Shown: positions 59,871 to 64,000 of the stretch, in pieces
Layout: the number at the start of each line of letters is the position of its first letter
Numbering within the stretch: the first letter of the stretch is position 1
Assembly: GCA_038025085.1 (NCBI GenBank)
Contig: CM076141.1
Span: 21,461,001 to 21,525,000, forward strand
Reading direction: 5' to 3'
Length of the DNA: 64,000 nucleotides
Source: Tetragonia tetragonoides
Taxonomy: Eukaryota > Streptophyta > Magnoliopsida > Caryophyllales > Aizoaceae
Translations under genes and position numbers: made by a program
Notes under the pieces: generated by a model
What the model was told of the DNA's origin: nothing
The model's input: only the letters and a program-made list of their open reading frames with translations
The model's database searches: none

Positions 59871-60560
59871 CTACTTGACACTAGCACACATCTTCTTCGC
59901 GCTAGGGGACTCGTCATGATCGTCCTTCCTTCTAGGCTTCACCTCTTTGCAGGGCGTGTATAGATAAGCATATCCACCGAATTTCTGTGGTATGAAACGC
60001 TTCCTAAAATCATCTGCATGCTTGCGCTTCTTGGTCCAGCGGTACTCGCACATACCTTTCGGCGCAGGCACTAGCACGTGGTTTACCTTCCACTCGAACT
60101 CGGATAGGCCTAACTCGGCTGCGACGCCTCTAAAGCAAAGAGACCATCTCATACCTTCTCCGTACTTCTTCTCGTGCAAGGGATCGCTCTTGGAGACTAC
60201 GTCGTCGTACTTCTCCTTGAGTCCCATCCAAGGATGGATGTTAGGTAGACCAGCCAGTAGTAGCTCTACCCATAAGCCTTCGTGTAGACTCGTGCGATTC
60301 TCGTACTGATAACGCTCGATCGTAGTGTAAGCACGTCGTATATAGATACGTATATCTTCCAGCTCAGCATCAGTAGCAAAGAACGGCTCCACAAGAGGAG
60401 ACCAATTTGTGGCAGGAGTAGGTGCAGCAATAGGTGCAGGAGTAGGCGCGATGTTGTTGTCGCTCTCGGCACTAGTATCTTCCAATTCCGGCATGTCATC
60501 ATGCTCTTCTGGCGTTGTATGCTCAGAGGGATCTTCCTCTTCTAGGACTACTACGCTCAC
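59871..60560 (-). CDS. Tekay-D extra ORF, 229 aa, N-terminally truncated
   Basis: Open reading frame of the extra protein upstream of gag, uninterrupted over the conserved part: EPFFATDAELEDIRIYIRRA, YTTIERYQYENRT, WVELLLAGLPNIHPWMGLKE, MRWSLCFRGVAAELGL, SEFEWKVNHVLVPAPKGMC, RWTKKRKHADDFRKRFIPQK, YTPCKEVKPRRKDD, ending SAKKMCASVK. The N-terminal 100 or so residues seen in Tekay-I and -II are gone: acidic text EDPSEHTTPEEHDD joins directly to leader sequence (SVVVLEE), so the ATG at 60560 is probably not the original start. Predicted soluble, acidic at the front and basic at the back. No gag, pol, chromodomain or env-like membrane segment. Function unknown; perhaps an accessory nucleic-acid-binding or nuclear factor. 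Confidence 0.65.
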   Translation of the reverse strand: MSVVVLEEEDPSEHTTPEEHDDMPELEDTSAESDNNIAPTPAPIAAPTPATNWSPLVEPFFATDAELEDIRIYIRRAYTTIERYQYENRTSLHEGLWVELLLAGLPNIHPWMGLKEKYDDVVSKSDPLHEKKYGEGMRWSLCFRGVAAELGLSEFEWKVNHVLVPAPKGMCEYRWTKKRKHADDFRKRFIPQKFGGYAYLYTPCKEVKPRRKDDHDESPSAKKMCASVK

Positions 60561-60649
60561 CGGCTTTTAATTATAGTTTATTTTCCCCAAAATAAAACTA
60601 ATCTTTATTAATTCATTAATTTATCTTAAGCAACCTTTTTAAACCTAGG

Positions 60650-60663
60650 GCTCTGATACCATT
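60650..60663 (-). other. Tekay-D primer-binding site
   Basis: The minus strand reads AATGGTATCAGAGC directly after the LTR end, complementary to initiator tRNA-Met. Confidence 0.9.
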
Positions 60664-63000
60664 TGTAACACCCCTGAATTCGCAACGATTTTTTGGGAAC
60701 TATCGACGTCGTTGTGCACGACTCGACACCGCTGAACCATCTCAAACCCGAGGGGGTGTCACTGCAATATTTATCACTAAGGAGTAAATGCTAAGCAGAA
60801 AGAAAGACTAGGCATCAAAAGGAGCTTACTAAGGAACTAAACAAACTAAACAGTTAATATCAGAGTTGTCTATATAGTGAGCTAAAACCCATTAAACCAA
60901 ATTTATTACAACTTGCCTTCAAAGGGCTAAAACCAATAAAAATAATCCCACGATCTATCTTAACAGAAACAGTTCTATAAACTGACGCCAACTCTACCTT
61001 CCAAGCTGTACGTCCTCAATCAACTAAATCTGCACTTTGGTTTCCGTGACGGAAACAAAATACAGAAGAAAAGAAAAGAGACAAAAGAGAAACAAAAATC
61101 AGATAAACGGAATAAACGTCATCCGTACCCAGTAAAAACATTTCGCAAACCTTACCTGAGGTTTTAGAAGAATTATTGAAATTCATTTGCATACGCACGT
61201 AAGCATATAATCAAGCATTCGCACAATGACATTCTTTTACATACAATTCTTGCATAGTGATCATACAAAATACGACATAGACAATCCGTCTTGATTAGAG
61301 AGATGTAAGAGAGCGAATAGAACAGCAATTACCCATACTGTTCATCGAAGATACATTCACGCAATGGACTTAATGACTCTAGTGTGCACACTTCGGCAAT
61401 GACAATGAATAGTAAATAACAACGATAATGATAATTCAATACGATGAGAATTAAACATGCTTTAATTCTATAACGACGATAACAATAATGATGACAAGTA
61501 ATGTCTAGCACAATTTCGGCAGCACTTCGGCAGGGTAATATAATATCCAAAAATTCACAAATCACCAAAGAAATTCAACGATAATATATAGGTGCTCACT
61601 AGCACTCAATAATACCCATACCAATTAGCATATAATTAATAGCATAATAATATTAATAATTCGCTATTCAACAATTGTCCAATAATCATCATATGGACTA
61701 ATTAATTTCCAAAATATGCTAACATCAACATGCTAATTATAACTCATATTTACAGCAGTGAATCATGCTTAATAACTTCATAATAAAGACGATATAATTT
61801 AATCATGCTTTGCATATTAAATTCACAACAAATTCCCAATTAGCACATAACACATCAAAATAGTTTTGATGGGGCTTTGGAAGAAGGTAGGCATGAGTGC
61901 TTACCACTAATACTCTACCAACAGTAAGTATGCTCCAACCAATCGACAATAATCATGCTTGCTCGTTAGGTCCTAATTAAAAATAAATTACCGAATCAGT
62001 ATTAATTAAGTACAAAAATATAAACAGTAACGAAATCCTAATCTAATATTTTTATTAAATTCCTTGATTTATTTCAACCAATATAGGCTTTTGAAAATTC
62101 AAATTCCGATTCCGAATGAGTGCAGAAAAATAAAAATATTAAATCAAAAATAGTGAAAATCGAATTAATAATTACGAAAAATATAAAAACGAAACCCTAA
62201 CTTCAAAACTAGGTCTAGGCCACGGGTACCCTTGCATGGGGCCCATGACCCGACCCTACATCACCACCACCCCCCACTGGCCACCATGGCGAAGAGGAGA
62301 GAGAACGAGAGCGAAAGAGAGAGACGAACGAGAGAGAGAGAGAGCGGGAGAACGAGAGAGAGGGAGTAGGCGGCTGGGCCACCCGCCGGTCACCACCTGG
62401 GCGTCAGCCCGGTGACCCGGCGGTGGTCCGACGACCGAGTGGCCACGCATGAGGCCGCGCGAAGGAGGAGAGCTGCGGAGAGGGAAGGATAGAAAAAGAA
62501 AGAGAAAGAGAGAGAGAAGAGAGAAGAGATTACCGGCATGAGGAGGAGGTGGTGTCAGTGGTTCTCCGGTGAACTGGGCAGCTTAAAGGGAGGCTCGGTG
62601 GAGAGAGAGAGGAGAGAGAGAGAGAGAGATTGCTTGAGGCTTTTTGCTCGGTTTGCAAAACTGATCAACTGTCTCACCTTTTCCTTATATAGGCCCTCAG
62701 TCAACCCAAATCAAATACTATTAGGTTTAGGAATTAATTGAATAATTTTCTGATTTAAAAAGCTAATTAAAACTAATTAAAACAATATGAATAATTCTTA
62801 TTCATATATAAAACATGTTAATTAAACTCCTTAAAATTAATAAATGCAATTTATGAAAGTCCCATAATAATAATTAACATTATTATGGCTTTAATTGAAT
62901 AAATCGAATCCTTAAATGAATACACGATTTAATCTCCGAAACTATTTATAAATCATTTATAAATCGATATAATAATTATAGAAAATATTGGGGTATCACA
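60664..63000 (-). repeat. Tekay-D 5' LTR, 2337 bp
   Basis: TGTAACACCCCTGAATTC to GGGGTATCACA. Compared with the 3' LTR it lacks about 290 bp after GTGTGCACAC (61391). Confidence 0.9.
62685..62691 (-). promoter_or_regulatory. TATA box and CT-rich start region of Tekay-D
   Basis: The minus strand reads CCTATATAAGG. 56-85 bp downstream on that strand is a CT repeat (GA on +, 62600-62629), as in plant 5' leaders. Likely core promoter of the genomic RNA. Confidence 0.6.
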
Positions 63001-63031
63001 CTCTTCACCCATCCAACCCTACTTCTCTCCC

Positions 63032-63038
63032 TATAAAT
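63032..63038 (+). promoter_or_regulatory. TATA box in LTR3
   Basis: TATAAAT, conserved in position with LTR2 (18541). Tekay-D separates it from the upstream LTR half by 11 kb. Confidence 0.55.
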
Positions 63039-63895
63039 TCACCCCTCCTCCCTCAGTTCAAATCACACAGTTTACAGTTGAAAACCTCTATGCTCAGTTG
63101 AGTATTCCTGAGCTTCTCCCTCTTTCTTCTACAAAATCATTCTATTCTCGGTTGAGTACTCCAGAGCTTCCCCCTCTTTCTTTACTTATAATCTATTTTT
63201 ACTTTTCAATTGCTAAATAGCCTACAGTTCAGGTACTAACTCCTGAAGGCTCAAATTAAATTAATTGCTTAACTGTTTATGTTCTAGTAGTCAAAATGTA
63301 GATATCATGCAAACCATGCCTTTCATTGCTTCCTAAATACTGTCTTTCAATTCAGTAAATAAGCACGTCTAACTGTTGTAATGCTCAACTTGCCAATCGA
63401 ATGCACGTCTAAACAAGGGTCAATAATAAATGTCGTGATGCTTGTGATGAACCAATTAATAGTCTAATCTAGGTTGTTAATCCTGTTTGTGTGGGAATCA
63501 TGTCTTTAAATTATTATGCAAATTTGAGTTAGAAGAGGCCGTCATAAAACAGGCGAGTTGGGTGCCTAACACCTTCCCACCTCGTACCTTCGCCCGGGAA
63601 TCCTTTATTCTTGGGTACTCATATGTTCTAAATGAGCGGGAGTCTTCCTAAAAACATGATTAGTTCACTTTTCGCGCTACTGGGTTGTCCCTTCGGTAGT
63701 CCCTTCGGCTTGTCCTTTCGGTAAAACACCGGTAGCAGATTTGTGACCTCTTTCATGCTTTTTATTCAGTTCAAGTCTTTTCAAATGCTTTTCTAACTCG
63801 ATGGTTCCTTGAACGAATCTCAAGCCCCCATCTTAAAAATTCTCTATAAGGACACACTCTGCGGAAGCGAGGCAAAAAGTTCTCGGGTCCTTACA

Positions 63896-64000
63896 TATTG
63901 GAGTCTACTTTTAGGTTTAGATATGAAGGTGTAGGTTACCGGATTTTTCTCCCCTTTTTCCTTCGCCCCACCTTCAGGTTTCGGGAAGCCTGGGAGAGCG
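63896..64000 (-). other. Tat leader fragment in inverted orientation
   Basis: After LTR3 the sequence reads GGTGTAGGTTACCGGATTTTT, and its reverse complement matches 17548-17629 (GGAGAAAAATCCGGTAGCC, and CGCTCTCCC at the window edge). So a third Tat copy, in opposite orientation, begins here and runs out of the window. Confidence 0.7.

Overview
The window is nuclear DNA from a flowering plant (probably a eudicot; the species cannot be told from the sequence), and as far as I can see it consists entirely of transposable elements. The evidence is polyproteins of plant Ty3/gypsy type, LTRs with TG...CA ends, plant tRNA primer-binding sites, CACTA and hAT ends with target-site duplications (TSDs), a LINE with a poly(A) tail, and many stops, indels and microsatellites. 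I found no convincing ordinary host gene, no intact tRNA or rRNA, and no prokaryotic feature.

Layout. Two related Tat/Ogre-type Ty3/gypsy elements on the + strand form the scaffold. Tat-1 (1 to about 17450) runs integrase (1-962), antisense ORF A (about 1300-2658, minus), antisense ORF B with a plant mobile domain (3484-14626, minus), a 54-bp tandem array (15297-15950), polypurine tract and LTR (16067-about 17450). Tat-2 repeats this order: LTR fragment (17816-19341), pol (19342-23873), antisense ORF A (24187-25230), antisense mobile-domain ORF (47502-49395), a 56-bp tandem array (about 49940-50700), polypurine tract and LTR (51260-63895).

Other elements are nested in this scaffold. CACTA-1 (5255-13377, TSD ATG) sits inside an exon of the Tat-1 mobile-domain ORF and itself contains a gag-only gypsy element (6394-9544, TSD ATAAG). 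A hAT-type MITE (19451-19817, 8-bp TSD) and CACTA-2 (19989-22832, TSD GGT) interrupt the Tat-2 pol. A Tekay-like fragment, a truncated LINE (25891-27930), a solo LTR (27937-30802, TSD TCAGT) and two Tekay-like chromoviruses, one inside the other (30803-47501, with CACTA-3 at 41959-43575), separate the two Tat-2 antisense genes. A further Tekay-like chromovirus, Tekay-D (51742-63000), sits inside the 3' LTR of Tat-2.

How the genes relate. Gag, protease, reverse transcriptase, RNase H, integrase and (Tekay) chromodomain parts can all be recognised, but nearly all are broken. Only the 423-codon gag of the non-autonomous element and an 805-codon stretch of Tekay-D pol remain long and open. Two things go beyond routine annotation. 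First, the Tekay-like elements carry an extra sense-strand ORF between primer-binding site and gag, kept in three copies from two subfamilies. Second, both Tat elements carry the same pair of antisense, apparently intron-containing ORFs downstream of pol. Element names (Tat-1, Tekay-D and so on) are local labels.
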